Source: Streptomyces actuosus (GTDB lineage: Bacteria; Actinomycetota; Actinomycetes; Streptomycetales; Streptomycetaceae). From it: a stretch of 64,000 nt of DNA. The notes beneath the pieces were generated by a model. The model saw nothing but the letters and a program-made list of their open reading frames with translations. It was not told the DNA's origin and searched no databases. The translations under genes and the position numbers were made by a program. Numbering within the stretch: the first letter of the stretch is position 1; each line of letters starts with the position of its first letter. Location: the NCBI RefSeq assembly GCF_016921115.1, contig NZ_JAFFZS010000011.1, forward strand, positions 62,001 through 126,000, read 5' to 3'. Positions 1 through 8,406 of this stretch are shown in pieces.

Positions 1-262
1 CACCGAGGTGGTGCAGTGCGAAGGCGACGGCCGCCGGCACCGCGTGGCCCAGGAGGTTGTCGATGCCGGCGCTGTGAGCATCGTGGTGAAGATCGCGGCC
101 GCCGGACAGCCCGTAGGCCAGTGCGTACTTGTAGGCCGCTTCCTCGGCAAGAGTGCCGTTCGCGAGGGCGCGTTCACCGTCGGAGCAGTCGGCGGTGGCA
201 AGCAGTCGGTCGATCACCGAGCCGGAAATGATCTCGCCGGAGCCGGTGGTGGCGTCGTTCAT
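1..262 (-). CDS. Unrecognised protein, 5' part only (runs off left edge)
   Basis: An open frame starts at an ATG at 260-262 and continues to the left edge (87 codons seen, beginning MNDATTGSGEIIS). The ATG overlaps the TGA of the kinase gene in an ATGA arrangement, so the two are probably one operon with coupled translation. The visible part is Ala-rich with several His residues near the edge (LHHDAH, ALHHLG). No signal peptide or membrane segment is seen. I do not recognise the family; a partner or substrate of the adjacent kinase is only a guess from position. Confidence 0.6.
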   Translation of the reverse strand, partial: MNDATTGSGEIISGSVIDRLLATADCSDGERALANGTLAEEAAYKYALAYGLSGGRDLHHDAHSAGIDNLLGHAVPAAVAFALHHLG

Positions 263-1797
263 GTGGGGGTAACGGCGGACCGGGGCCGGGTGACACGCAG
301 GAGCTCGGTGCTTCCGGTCCGGGCCGGCGCAAGAGGGTCGTGGCGGGTTCGGCGCGTTTTGAGGACCGCGGTGAGAAGTGCTGCGGCCGGCCACAGCACG
401 GCGCCGGTGACGATGAGGATGAGAGGCGGAAGGCCGGCATGGTGGGCGGCGAGCAGCACGGCGGCGGTCTGCAGGCCACCGGCGGTCGCCGCGAGGTCGC
501 CGTGCCAGGCCGAGCGGTGGAGCGTGTGCTCGACCAGGCGGCGCACACCGCTGGTACAGGCGACCAGGGTGGGCCCGCCGAGGACGCTGATGGCCAGGGC
601 GTACGCCCACAAGGAGATGTCGGTGACGAGAACGGCGAGCGCCGCGCCGCCGGTGAGGAGCAGGAGGGTCATGAGGGCGGCCGTGGTGATCCTCAGCTGC
701 CCGGGGTGCGGTGGCTGGGGCGGATCGAGAAGGTAGAGGACGGCGAGCAGCAGCCCGGCGAGAGTGCCCAGGCTGGTCGTCCAGGGCGTCGGCACGGTGG
801 TGGTGAGCGAGAGGGCGCCGGTGATGGCGGCCGCGGTCAGGCCGGCCACGCACACGGTGCTGCTGCGGGCGCCCGGCTCGCGGTGGCGGCTGACGGAGGT
901 CGTGGTGGCGACCAGCGTGGGCGTGCGCCGGGGCGCTGTCGCGGTGGGTGCGTCGGCGAAGGCGGCCAGCGCGGTGTACAGCCGGGTGAGCCGCATGCGG
1001 GTGTCGGCCGCGGTCGGCCGGCGGTCGGGGTCCTTGTCGAGGAGCTCCAGGACCAGCTGCTCGAGCTCGCGGGGAACCCCGGGGCGCAGGACGGACAGCG
1101 GTGCCGGGGCGTCGTGGACGTGCTGGTTGAGGACCTGCCAGCCCGTGCCGGTGAAGGGGACGTGGCCGGTGAGCAGCTCGTGGAGGAGGCAGCCGAGCGA
1201 GTAGAGGTCACTGGGTGCGCTCAGCGTGGTGTCTCCGCGAGCCTGCTCGGGCGACATGTAGGCAGGGGTGCCGATGGCGACGCCGGTCACGGTCAGGGTG
1301 TGGTGGGTGGCCTCGGTAAGACGCGCGATGCCGAAGTCGCACAGTTTCGCGGCGTTGCCGGCGGCCTGGTCGAGGAGGACGTTGGACGGCTTGAGGTCGC
1401 GGTGGACGATGCCGCGGTGGTGGGCAGCCTCCAGGGCCTGGCTGATCTGGATCGCCCAGGTCAGGGCCTGGGTGACGGGGAGCGGGCGGCCGGTGAGGGT
1501 GTTCAGCGGCCGTCCGTCGACGAGGTCCATGGCCAGGAAGAGGATCCGGCAGCCGTCGAGGTCGGCGACGCCATGCTCCCGGACGGCAACAACGTTGGGG
1601 TGGGACAGGCGCGCGGCGACCTGCGCCTCGCGGCGGAAGGCCGCTTCCCGCACCAGGTCCCCCTCCCCCACCGCAATGATCTTGAGGGCGAGGTCGTGGT
1701 TCTCGTGGAGATCCTCTGCGCGCCACACGGTGCCCATGCCTCCGCTGCCAATCGGCTCCTTCAGCCGGTACCGGCCGGCGACCGTCGTGCCGCGCAT
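259..1797 (-). CDS. Hanks-type serine/threonine protein kinase with C-terminal membrane segments
   Basis: The protein (512 aa) begins with a complete eukaryotic-type kinase domain (about residues 10-270): Gly-rich loop GSGGMGTVW near 17-25, Lys39 in ALKI, the catalytic loop HRDLKPSN, DFG, and the APE-equivalent SPEQ. It should phosphorylate Ser/Thr on target proteins. After a short linker, the C-terminal third has about four or five hydrophobic segments, so the kinase is likely membrane-anchored with a cytoplasmic N-terminal domain. No PASTA repeats are present, so it is not a PknB orthologue. The ATG at 1797 is chosen because GGAGG lies seven bases upstream and the kinase fold starts directly after it; the frame extends 50 codons further upstream without homology. 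Its stop overlaps the start of the next gene (ATGA). The 280 bases up to the divergent gene at 2078 should hold promoters for both. Confidence 0.93.
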   Translation of the reverse strand: MRGTTVAGRYRLKEPIGSGGMGTVWRAEDLHENHDLALKIIAVGEGDLVREAAFRREAQVAARLSHPNVVAVREHGVADLDGCRILFLAMDLVDGRPLNTLTGRPLPVTQALTWAIQISQALEAAHHRGIVHRDLKPSNVLLDQAAGNAAKLCDFGIARLTEATHHTLTVTGVAIGTPAYMSPEQARGDTTLSAPSDLYSLGCLLHELLTGHVPFTGTGWQVLNQHVHDAPAPLSVLRPGVPRELEQLVLELLDKDPDRRPTAADTRMRLTRLYTALAAFADAPTATAPRRTPTLVATTTSVSRHREPGARSSTVCVAGLTAAAITGALSLTTTVPTPWTTSLGTLAGLLLAVLYLLDPPQPPHPGQLRITTAALMTLLLLTGGAALAVLVTDISLWAYALAISVLGGPTLVACTSGVRRLVEHTLHRSAWHGDLAATAGGLQTAAVLLAAHHAGLPPLILIVTGAVLWPAAALLTAVLKTRRTRHDPLAPARTGSTELLRVTRPRSAVTPT

Positions 1798-2077
1798 CAA
1801 GTCCTCCAGCCCTGCGTGTCTGGGCGCTGAGCCGGCCGGCTCCAGGCGCGCCGCGGGCGAGGGCGTGCCCGCGGTGCGGCGGAGCATACGAAAACGCCTT
1901 GCCGGGGCTGGGCGAAGCGCTGCCGGCAGCGGTACTGCGGCCCGCACTCCAGTCGGTGTCTTTGCAGGTCAACGGCATGCGAATGTGGTTGTAGGGACGT
2001 GTGCGGCGGGCCACGCCGGTGCTACCGGACGACGGTGGCAAGTGCCTGTCATCGGGTTCCGGGGGAATCCTTCGGAT

Positions 2078-2500
2078 ATGGACGACACATGCGCGTGGTG
2101 TGGCGCCGGGCTACCCGGCGGGCGGCGGCGCCGGTACTGCCCTCGTCCGCGTTCCTGCCGGCAAGAGGCCTACCGGGAGCGGCGGCGAGCGGCAGCTGCC
2201 CTCCGGGCCCGGATCGCTCTGCTGCAGATCTCGCGCGAGATCCGGGCCCGATGCGAGGCCCTGGAACTGCTATTGGCCGACGCGGTCGGCAACGAGCGGG
2301 CCGACGCGGGGATGCACAGCACTGCGGCCGCGGACTTCCAGCACCTGACCAGCGAGCTGGTGCGGTGCGCGGTGATCGCGGATCGGGAGGTGAGCGCCAC
2401 CTGGGAGCAGATCGGACGCCCGCACGGTCTGAGCGCGGATGCGGCCAGGGCCCGGTACGGCCGGGCCCGGCTCCTGTGGCCTCCGCCACTGCCGGAATGA
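2078..2500 (+). CDS. Small CxxC zinc-finger protein of unknown function
   Basis: The protein (140 aa) starts MDDTCAWCGAGLPGG and has a Cys pair followed by a basic RRRRYCPRPRSCRQ stretch. The four cysteines (CxxC...C...C) in the first 35 residues suggest a small zinc-binding or nucleic-acid-binding module. The rest is helical and ends with a motif resembling a helix-turn-helix (TWEQIGRPHGLSADAARARYGRA), which suggests DNA binding. The start is set by the first conserved residues and a weak GGGGGA upstream. It is divergent from the kinase. The function is unknown; a small regulator is the best inference. Confidence 0.7.
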   Translation: MDDTCAWCGAGLPGGRRRRYCPRPRSCRQEAYRERRRAAAALRARIALLQISREIRARCEALELLLADAVGNERADAGMHSTAAADFQHLTSELVRCAVIADREVSATWEQIGRPHGLSADAARARYGRARLLWPPPLPE

Positions 2501-2589
2501 CGCCAGCCTGAGGGGAGGGGCCCGGGCAGCTACGCCGGAAGGAGGCGAAGAGGTCGTCGGCCCTGGGCTGTGCGGGGTTCGGAAACGGA

Positions 2590-2617
2590 GAAGGGCCCGG
2601 ACGGATCCGGGCCCTTC
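2590..2617 (-). terminator. Strong stem-loop terminator downstream of the initiator tRNA
   Basis: A perfect 12-bp inverted repeat (2590-2601 with 2606-2617) encloses a CGGA tetraloop. It lies directly 3' of the minus-strand tRNA and 90 bases after the plus-strand zinc-finger gene, so it could end transcription from both sides. Confidence 0.75.
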
Positions 2618-2623
2618 GGTCAG

Positions 2624-2697
2624 TAGCGGGGACAGGATTTGAACCTGCGACCTCTGGGTTATGAGCCCAGCGAGCTACCGAGCTGCTCCACCCCGCG
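2624..2697 (-). tRNA. Initiator tRNA-fMet (anticodon CAT)
   Basis: A 74-nt cloverleaf on the minus strand starts CGCGGGGTGGAGCAG and has the anticodon loop CTCATAA. Three consecutive G:C pairs (GGG/CCC) below the anticodon loop and an unpaired first acceptor position (C1 opposite T72) are hallmarks of the initiator tRNA. CCA is not encoded. It may be an additional copy if this is a plasmid. A terminator follows immediately. Confidence 0.95.
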
Positions 2698-2752
2698 TCG
2701 GTGACGCCACTCTACACAGTGGCCGTCGCGGGGCGGCGCTCATTTTCAGGGG

Positions 2753-2959
2753 TCAGCCGCGGCGGACGATGTTCTCGGCCTGGGGGCCCTTCTGGCCCTG
2801 GGTCACGTCGAAGGTGACCTGCTCGCCTTCGAGAAGTTCGCGGAAACCGTTGCCGGAGATGTTGGAGTAGTGCGCGAAGACGTCCGGTCCACCGCCGTCC
2901 TGCTGGATGAAGCCGAAGCCCTTCTCGGCGTTGAACCACTTCACGGTGCCGCTGGCCAT
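2753..2959 (-). CDS. CspA-family cold-shock RNA chaperone
   Basis: The protein (68 aa) is a single OB-fold cold-shock domain with both nucleic-acid-binding motifs: [12 protein letters not shown] (RNP1 region) and DVFAHYSNI (RNP2 region). It should bind single-stranded RNA/DNA and melt RNA secondary structure. The ATG at 2959 is preceded by AAGGA ten bases upstream, which fixes the start; a longer in-frame extension does not fit the family length of about 67 aa. About 200 bases separate it from hupA, leaving room for a long 5' leader typical of csp genes. Streptomyces genomes carry several such paralogues, so this copy is not essential by inference. Confidence 0.95.
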   Translation of the reverse strand: MASGTVKWFNAEKGFGFIQQDGGGPDVFAHYSNISGNGFRELLEGEQVTFDVTQGQKGPQAENIVRRG

Positions 2960-3160
2960 GCGTCTGTCCTTCGAAATCGCCGGGTGCTTCCCGGTCGGTC
3001 TGTGGGTGGTGCCCTCCGTCATCGAAGGGCGTCCGGCGTCCGTTCTACCCCGTAGGCGGGACACCAATCCGGCTCCCGCGCGGCTGAGGCGTGCAAGTTG
3101 TGCCCCCCAGCGGGCCTCGGGCTCTTCGGTGCTGGCCCGCTGCGTGCGGGAGGCTGGCGC

Positions 3161-3442
3161 CTACTTGCCCTTCGCGGCTTCCTTGAGCTTGCTGCCGGCG
3201 GAGACCTTCACGCTGAAGCCTGCCGGGATCTCGATCGGCTCGCCGGTCTGCGGGTTGCGCGCGGTGCGAGCGGCACGGTGGGTTCGCTCGAAGGTCAGGA
3301 AGCCGGGGATGGTGACCTTCTCGTCGCCCTTGGCGACGACGTCGCCGACAGTCTCGGCGAGGGCGGCCAGCACGGCGTCGGCGTCCTTGCGGGTCACCTC
3401 GGCGCGCTCGGCGAGGGCTGCGATCAGCTCACTGCGGTTCAT
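3161..3442 (-). CDS. hupA: HU-family nucleoid protein HupA
   Basis: The protein (93 aa) is a full-length bacterial HU: the N-terminal dimerisation helices begin MNRSELIAALAERAEVTRKD, followed by the beta-saddle GFLTFERTHRAARTARNPQTG and a DNA-binding arm with the Pro-containing tip (EIPAG). It ends KLKEAAKGK. It is the short HupA type, not the long Lys-rich HupS type of Streptomyces. It acts as a dimer that bends and compacts DNA. GGAG sits nine bases before the ATG. Nucleoid proteins are often carried on giant plasmids, which fits the linear-replicon interpretation. Confidence 0.95.
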   Translation of the reverse strand: MNRSELIAALAERAEVTRKDADAVLAALAETVGDVVAKGDEKVTIPGFLTFERTHRAARTARNPQTGEPIEIPAGFSVKVSAGSKLKEAAKGK

Positions 3443-3675
3443 GAGGGGTACTCCGTGGTCCTCGGGTTGTCACGTCCGCTGCACGGACGGGACGTGTGCG
3501 GCGCCATCCTGTCACCTGGGTCTGACAACGCCGGGTCCGGTGCCAGGCAGTTCCTCGCCGGATCACCGGAGCTGCGGTGCGGGCAACTTTGAAGCGCTGG
3601 TCTCAAGGACTGGTGCCGGCTGGCTTCATGCCTCATCACCCGGCCTATGTGGCGCCGATCCGACAGACTTCAGCG

Positions 3676-5043
3676 ATGGACAACTTCGAGGTTTACGGTT
3701 CCTGGTGGATCCCAGGGGGAGCGCCTACGACGGGGAAGCTCAGTTTCTCCGAGAAAGGCCCGGTCCTGACGCTCTACGGTGCGTTGCTGAGCCAGGAGGT
3801 TCCCGGTGGGGAGCTTTCCGGGCCAGCCGAGTGGGGAACTCTCCCCCTCATCCATGGCCGCGAAGAGCAGCAGCGTTCCATTACACTGCTCGGCGCTTTC
3901 GGAATGACTAGCCAGTGGCCTGAAATCACGGAGCAGACGTTTGATGCAGAGCTGGCCGTGATAGGGGACCACCTGATGGACGCGGATTTCAGCGGAATTC
4001 GATCCGACTTTGACTATCTGGCGGACTGGGTTGGCGCTCCGCCAGTGAGCAAGAGGCAAAAGGAGCCGCGGGCAACTCTTATTGACGACAAGATTGCGGA
4101 GTGCGTCTCAACGACATGGGGAGACGCCTCACTGGCCATTCGAAGTGGCGTAATCGGATCGTCTGATGAAGCCCATGTTTCTGTTCGCCGCTGGTGCGCC
4201 TTCTCTGCTGAATCCGGCTCACCGCAGCGCTGGTCAGAGTTGCTTGAATCCTACCTTCGCCCCTTCCATGATCTCCTGCTCTTGTCTCTGGGTAGAGAAC
4301 TCCGGATGAGAGATGTGGAGTTGCGCCCAGAAGGAAGCGAGGAATGGATGTCTGCATACTTCCGAACGCTCGCACCCGGAAGCGTTGTGGAATCGAGCAT
4401 TTCCTCCTACCGTGCCCCTACCTTGCTCACCGCAGAGGATTCCTCTGTACCTCTCTCAGAGCTCCTGCCTCGCTGGTTCGACCTGTACCAGGACCGCCAG
4501 ACGGTGATCGCACTGCTGCATGCACCGCTCTACGCACCCTTCACCTACTCGGCGCACCGGTACGCATCCTTTTTCCAAAGCCTTGAGGCATATCACAGGG
4601 TCAAGAAGAATGAGTTCGGCAGCAAAGACGTATCTAAACAGGAGCACGGGGCGCGGGTCAAACTGGTCGTGTCGGCACTCGATGCTGCTGGCTTGCCCCA
4701 AGATCATGTCCAGTGGGCAAAGAATGTGATCCAAGGACGCAACGACAAGTCACTCAAGGAGCAAATTGTAGATGTCGTGTCGTCTACAGGAAAACTCGGA
4801 CAGAGAATCCTTGCCACAGTTCCAGATTTTCCAACTCTCGTCTACAACGCGCGCACCGGCGTTTCTCACGGCGGAGCAGACAAGGGGCCAAGCGCAACTC
4901 AACGCTATTGGTGCGGAGAGGTGCTGCTTTGGTTGATGAGAGTGCGACTACTCCAAGACCTAGGTATCACTGATAGTGACGCCCGAGCTCTCCGCAACAC
5001 ACGCTTCCAGGACAGCTTGAAACAACTCAGCATCGGGACGTAA
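3676..5043 (+). CDS. apeA: ApeA-like anti-phage HEPN ribonuclease
   Basis: The protein (455 aa) has the two-part architecture of ApeA: an N-terminal beta-rich domain (about 1-290, opening with FEVYGSWWIPGG and GKLSFSEKGPVLTLYG) and a C-terminal helical HEPN domain (about 300-450). The HEPN catalytic motif R-x4-H is seen as RTGVSH near residue 400. ApeA proteins are single-gene abortive-infection defences in which the HEPN domain cleaves RNA on phage infection. The start at 3676 is chosen because the conserved region begins at once; no clear ribosome site is visible and an in-frame ATG at 3628 is possible. The gene is visibly less GC-rich than its neighbours and has many non-preferred codons, consistent with recent transfer. 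It stands alone between hupA (divergent) and the helicase operon (convergent). Confidence 0.75.
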   Translation: MDNFEVYGSWWIPGGAPTTGKLSFSEKGPVLTLYGALLSQEVPGGELSGPAEWGTLPLIHGREEQQRSITLLGAFGMTSQWPEITEQTFDAELAVIGDHLMDADFSGIRSDFDYLADWVGAPPVSKRQKEPRATLIDDKIAECVSTTWGDASLAIRSGVIGSSDEAHVSVRRWCAFSAESGSPQRWSELLESYLRPFHDLLLLSLGRELRMRDVELRPEGSEEWMSAYFRTLAPGSVVESSISSYRAPTLLTAEDSSVPLSELLPRWFDLYQDRQTVIALLHAPLYAPFTYSAHRYASFFQSLEAYHRVKKNEFGSKDVSKQEHGARVKLVVSALDAAGLPQDHVQWAKNVIQGRNDKSLKEQIVDVVSSTGKLGQRILATVPDFPTLVYNARTGVSHGGADKGPSATQRYWCGEVLLWLMRVRLLQDLGITDSDARALRNTRFQDSLKQLSIGT

Positions 5044-5366
5044 ATCCAGTTCCGCCAGCACCTGGCCTTGCCATGCGGGTTGGTGAGTCGGCGGGGTTCT
5101 CGCAGGGCGGCGGTCGATCCCGTGCTGGATTCGGCTCGTCTCTCAGTCATCCGGCGCACGTACTCTGGCTGTCCCTCGTGCCGGGCGTGCTCGGCTGTCA
5201 GAGCCTTCGACCAGGCCGCCAGCCGGGGGTGGTAGTCGGTCGTCAGCGGTCTTCCAGCCTGTTGGCGAGGGGCACTCGGTCGCTGTTGCCGCCGACAGCC
5301 GACCGCGTGCGGGATTGGACTCGGGTGCCACGGGACAGCACAGTCCTCCCTCTGGGGCTGCTCGTA
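5044..5366. other. Intergenic stretch, possible eroded minus-strand coding remnant
   Basis: No intact gene is seen in these 323 bases. On the minus strand, a short run (positions about 5270 down to 5150) reads RQQAGRPLTTDYHPRLAAW, loosely similar in style to the C-terminal helicase-associated repeats of the adjacent gene. No start, ribosome site or sustained frame supports a real gene. Confidence 0.3.
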
Positions 5367-7769
5367 TCAGGTGCCTGCCGGGCCAGGCGTCAGTGAGGGG
5401 CTGGGGGTCAGTCCTGCCTCGGTGACGGCTTGGAGATACTCGGGGGGCAGGGTGTCCCAGCGTTTGCGGAGGTTCTTGAGCCACTGGCCGACCTTGAATT
5501 CGGCGCCGTCGACGGTGACGGTGTCGCGTTGGCGGATGTGGAGGTGGCCTTCGCGGGCGCGGAAGGCGGCGACGGCCGCCAGGCCGTGGTCAAGCTGCCG
5601 CTGCTGGCGGGCGGCGCGGCCGGTGGGCTGGGGCGGTTCGTCGTCGGCGGGTTCGATCAGGGTGATGCCGAGTTCGCGCACGAGCCGGAGCTGTTCGGGG
5701 TGGAGGGTGCTGTAGTCGGTGCTCTGGGCGCGGACCCACTCGCCGAGGGGTTCGTCGTCGTCGGTGAGGAAGTCGGCGGGGAGGTCGTCGAGGGTGATGC
5801 TCGCGTCGGCGTAGGTGCGGGCGGTGTAGTAGAGGCGCTGCCAGGTGATCGGCCAGGCGGGGTTCCAGTACGGGTCGATCTCGGTGAGCGCGGTGTCGGT
5901 GGGGTCGGGTTCGAGTCCGTTGTCCGCGCGGGTGCGGGCGGCGGCCCGGCGGTTGGTGAGCCAGCGGCCGAGGGCGAAGTCGCCGGCCATCTCGCCGGTG
6001 GGGGCGGCGAGATGGCCGTGGCGGGCGGCCCAGTTGCGGGCGTGGAGGAGTCCGCGTTCGGCGGCCTGGGTCTGGAGGTTCCAGATGATTCCGAGGTGTT
6101 CGAGGGCCTTGATCTGGGCGGGCTTGAGGGTGCCGGCCGCGTACGCCTTTCGGGCCCGGTTGATCCAGCGGCCCAGCGCGAAGCCGTTCTCGTCGTCGTA
6201 GAGCCGGGGGACGTCGAGGTGCCCGTGGTGCTGCTGGTAGGCGGTGGCGGCTTCCAGGCCGCGGCGGAAGGACGCTTCGCGGGGGTGGAGGACGCGCAGC
6301 CGGAACGCCTGGGCGATGGTGTCGGCGGGGAAGGGCCGGTCGAAGACGACATCCACGGGCACGCCGGTCTCCTCGTCCTCGTCTTGCGGGACCGGGTGGG
6401 CGGGCTGCTGGGGGACGGCGAGACGGTCGGCGATGCGGTCATCGTGTGCACGCAGAGCCTGGAGGACCCGCCAGAGCGGCCGGTACAGGTTGGAGCCCAT
6501 GAGGTCGTCGGCGTCTTCGCCGGGTGCGACGTAGACGGGGACGATGAGGGTGGCCTTCTTGCCCTGGCCGGGCTTTTGGCGCAGTGCCCGGCCGACGGCC
6601 TGGACCGTGTCGACGATGGACTCTTTGGGGTCGGCGAAGACGACGGTGTCGATGCTGGGGATGTTGACGCCCTCGCCGAGAAGGCGAGCGTTCGCGATCA
6701 CGGTGCGGTGGGCGGGTTCGAGGAACTCGCCGGGGCGGCCGTCGAAGCGGTCGAGGAGTTCGCGGCGGTAGGCGGGGTCCATGGTGCTGTCGAGGCCGGC
6801 CGCCCACAGTTCGCCCGGGTCGGGGCAGCTGGTTCCGGTCTCGTCGAGTGCGTGGAGGAGGGCGGCGGTCTCGGGGAGGGTGCTGGCGAAGGCGTGGGCG
6901 TCGGCGACGCGGTGGTGGAAGGAGACGACGCGGCGCAGGTCGAGCTCGGCCATGGCTCGCAGGACGGCGATCTGGAGCGCGGCCTGGCGCAGTTCGGCTT
7001 CGGTGGCCTTGTCGGAGATGCCGAGCCGGGTGCGGATGGTGGCCTCATGGACTTCCATGACGACGACGCGGTAGTCGGCCAGGAGGTCTATGTCGATGGC
7101 CTCGGCGAGCGGGAGGCGGAAGCAGGTGTCGCCATAGAGGGCGGGGTTGTCCATGGATGCGACGAGCGAGTCGTCCTCGTCGTCATCGGGCTCGCCAGCC
7201 GACCAGATCCTCGGGGTGGCGGTGAGGTAGAGCCGCTTGTGTGCGGGGATCAGCTCGTCGTCGTGGACGGCAGCCCAGCGTTTTCCCAGGTCACCGCTGG
7301 TGCGGTGAGCTTCGTCGATGGCGATCAGCGACCAGGTGGGGAGTGCGAAGCGGTGGTGGGCGTCTTGGACGCGGTGCAGGGAGTGGTAGGTGGCGAACAC
7401 CGTCAGGCCGGGGTTCTGGCGGACAGCGGAGGCGAGGACGGCCGGGTCGGTGGTGAACGGGACCGGCTCGCCCGCGGTGTTGGGGCGCTTGGAGCACAGG
7501 GCCAGAACCGGGCCGCTCATGCCGGCGGTGCGCCAGTCGTCGATGGTCTGGGCGAGAAGTTCCAGGGTGGGCAGCAGCACCAGCCGGGTGCCCTGGGGGG
7601 CGACGCGGGCGGCGGTGCGCGCGGCGACGTACGTCTTGCCGGTGCCGCAGGCCATCACGATGGAGGTCCGGGCGGTGTGGCGCAGCGCGGTGTGCGCGGC
7701 GTGGACGGCCTTGGACTGGTGCGGGCGCAGCCTGATCCGGGGCGGCGGGGTGGTGATGGTCGCGGTCAC
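5367..7769 (-). CDS. DEAD/DEAH-box helicase with helicase-associated repeats, third gene of the telomere operon
   Basis: The protein (800 aa) is a superfamily-2 helicase. Walker A CGTGKT is at 41-46, the DEAH box at 152-155 and motif III TAT at 183-185. A helicase-C domain follows (about 240-450, with the Q/R-rich motif VQAVGRALRQ). The last 300 residues hold three or more helicase-associated repeats of the W-NLQ.AERGLLHARNWAARHGHLA type. It should move on nucleic acid using ATP. The GTG start has GAGAGGA upstream. It lies 37 bases downstream of tpg on the same strand, so it is probably co-transcribed with tap-tpg. Helicases with this architecture are common on Streptomyces chromosome ends and linear plasmids; whether this one acts at the telomere or in conjugal transfer (TtrA-like) cannot be told. 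Confidence 0.88.
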   Translation of the reverse strand: MTATITTPPPRIRLRPHQSKAVHAAHTALRHTARTSIVMACGTGKTYVAARTAARVAPQGTRLVLLPTLELLAQTIDDWRTAGMSGPVLALCSKRPNTAGEPVPFTTDPAVLASAVRQNPGLTVFATYHSLHRVQDAHHRFALPTWSLIAIDEAHRTSGDLGKRWAAVHDDELIPAHKRLYLTATPRIWSAGEPDDDEDDSLVASMDNPALYGDTCFRLPLAEAIDIDLLADYRVVVMEVHEATIRTRLGISDKATEAELRQAALQIAVLRAMAELDLRRVVSFHHRVADAHAFASTLPETAALLHALDETGTSCPDPGELWAAGLDSTMDPAYRRELLDRFDGRPGEFLEPAHRTVIANARLLGEGVNIPSIDTVVFADPKESIVDTVQAVGRALRQKPGQGKKATLIVPVYVAPGEDADDLMGSNLYRPLWRVLQALRAHDDRIADRLAVPQQPAHPVPQDEDEETGVPVDVVFDRPFPADTIAQAFRLRVLHPREASFRRGLEAATAYQQHHGHLDVPRLYDDENGFALGRWINRARKAYAAGTLKPAQIKALEHLGIIWNLQTQAAERGLLHARNWAARHGHLAAPTGEMAGDFALGRWLTNRRAAARTRADNGLEPDPTDTALTEIDPYWNPAWPITWQRLYYTARTYADASITLDDLPADFLTDDDEPLGEWVRAQSTDYSTLHPEQLRLVRELGITLIEPADDEPPQPTGRAARQQRQLDHGLAAVAAFRAREGHLHIRQRDTVTVDGAEFKVGQWLKNLRKRWDTLPPEYLQAVTEAGLTPSPSLTPGPAGT

Positions 7770-7806
7770 GGGGTGGCCGGTCCTCTCAGCCGGGGGCGGT
7801 CGGCGG

Positions 7807-8385
7807 TCAGGTGATGCTGAAGCGGATGTGGTCGATGCCGGTCAGCTCGACCTGCTGTAGGGAGGTGGCACGGGTGCCGCCGTCGGTGAAGTAGTCGTCG
7901 CGCAGTCCGTCAGCGACGATCTGGGCGAGGTCTTCCTCGGAGGCGCCGGCCGTCTTGGCCTCGAAGAGGGCGGCTGCGGTGGCTGCGTCCAGGCGGCGGG
8001 TGAGGCGGCGGTAGCGGGGGTCGTTGGTGGTGCCCTTGGGGGACGTGAACCCGAACTTGGCACGTACGTCGACCTTGATGCCGCCGGTGGTGATGGCGGC
8101 CTGGAGCTTCTTCGCCTTCACGAGCGGCTGCCAGAGCTTCTTGACCTCGGCTTCGACGAGGGCTGCGGTCTCCGGCTTCGTAGACTTGATCTTGTCGTCG
8201 CGGTAGCGCTCCACGGTGCGCTGGGACTTGCCGATCTTCTCAGCGACCGCGCGGGCGGCCTCAGCACGGCTGACGCCCTTCTCCTGCTTGAGCAGGAAAC
8301 GGATCCGGGCGCCGAGGGTCTTGGGGATCGGCTGGGAGTAGGCGGTCTCGGCGGCCTCGTCCAGGCGGTCTTCGATCAGTCCCAC
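7807..8385 (-). CDS. tpg: Telomere terminal protein Tpg
   Basis: The protein (192 aa) matches the Tpg family in length and layout: an N-terminal IPKTLGARIRFLLKQEKG block, a helix-turn-helix with SQRTVERYRDDKIK near residues 53-66, and a C-terminal ARFGF-like (RAKFGFTSP) and DDYFTDGG region. Tpg is covalently attached to the 5' ends of linear Streptomyces replicons and primes end patching, recruited by Tap. The GTG start is 21 bases after the tap stop, with GGAAG upstream, so translation is probably coupled to tap. Residues IDHIRFSIT form the C-terminus. It is diagnostic of a linear replicon. Confidence 0.92.
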   Translation of the reverse strand: MGLIEDRLDEAAETAYSQPIPKTLGARIRFLLKQEKGVSRAEAARAVAEKIGKSQRTVERYRDDKIKSTKPETAALVEAEVKKLWQPLVKAKKLQAAITTGGIKVDVRAKFGFTSPKGTTNDPRYRRLTRRLDAATAAALFEAKTAGASEEDLAQIVADGLRDDYFTDGGTRATSLQQVELTGIDHIRFSIT

Positions 8386-8406
8386 GGTCAGTCAGCTTCC
8401 TTGGTC

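Noticed and set aside
5044..5366. Additional gene or helicase fragment between apeA and the helicase
   Set aside because: Only a short similar-looking stretch on the minus strand; no start, stop context or sustained frame.
5430..7814. Long plus-strand open frame (about 790 codons) opposite the helicase
   Set aside because: Its translation is Gly/Val/Glu-rich with no domain, as expected for the antisense frame of a high-GC gene; the minus-strand helicase has all motifs.
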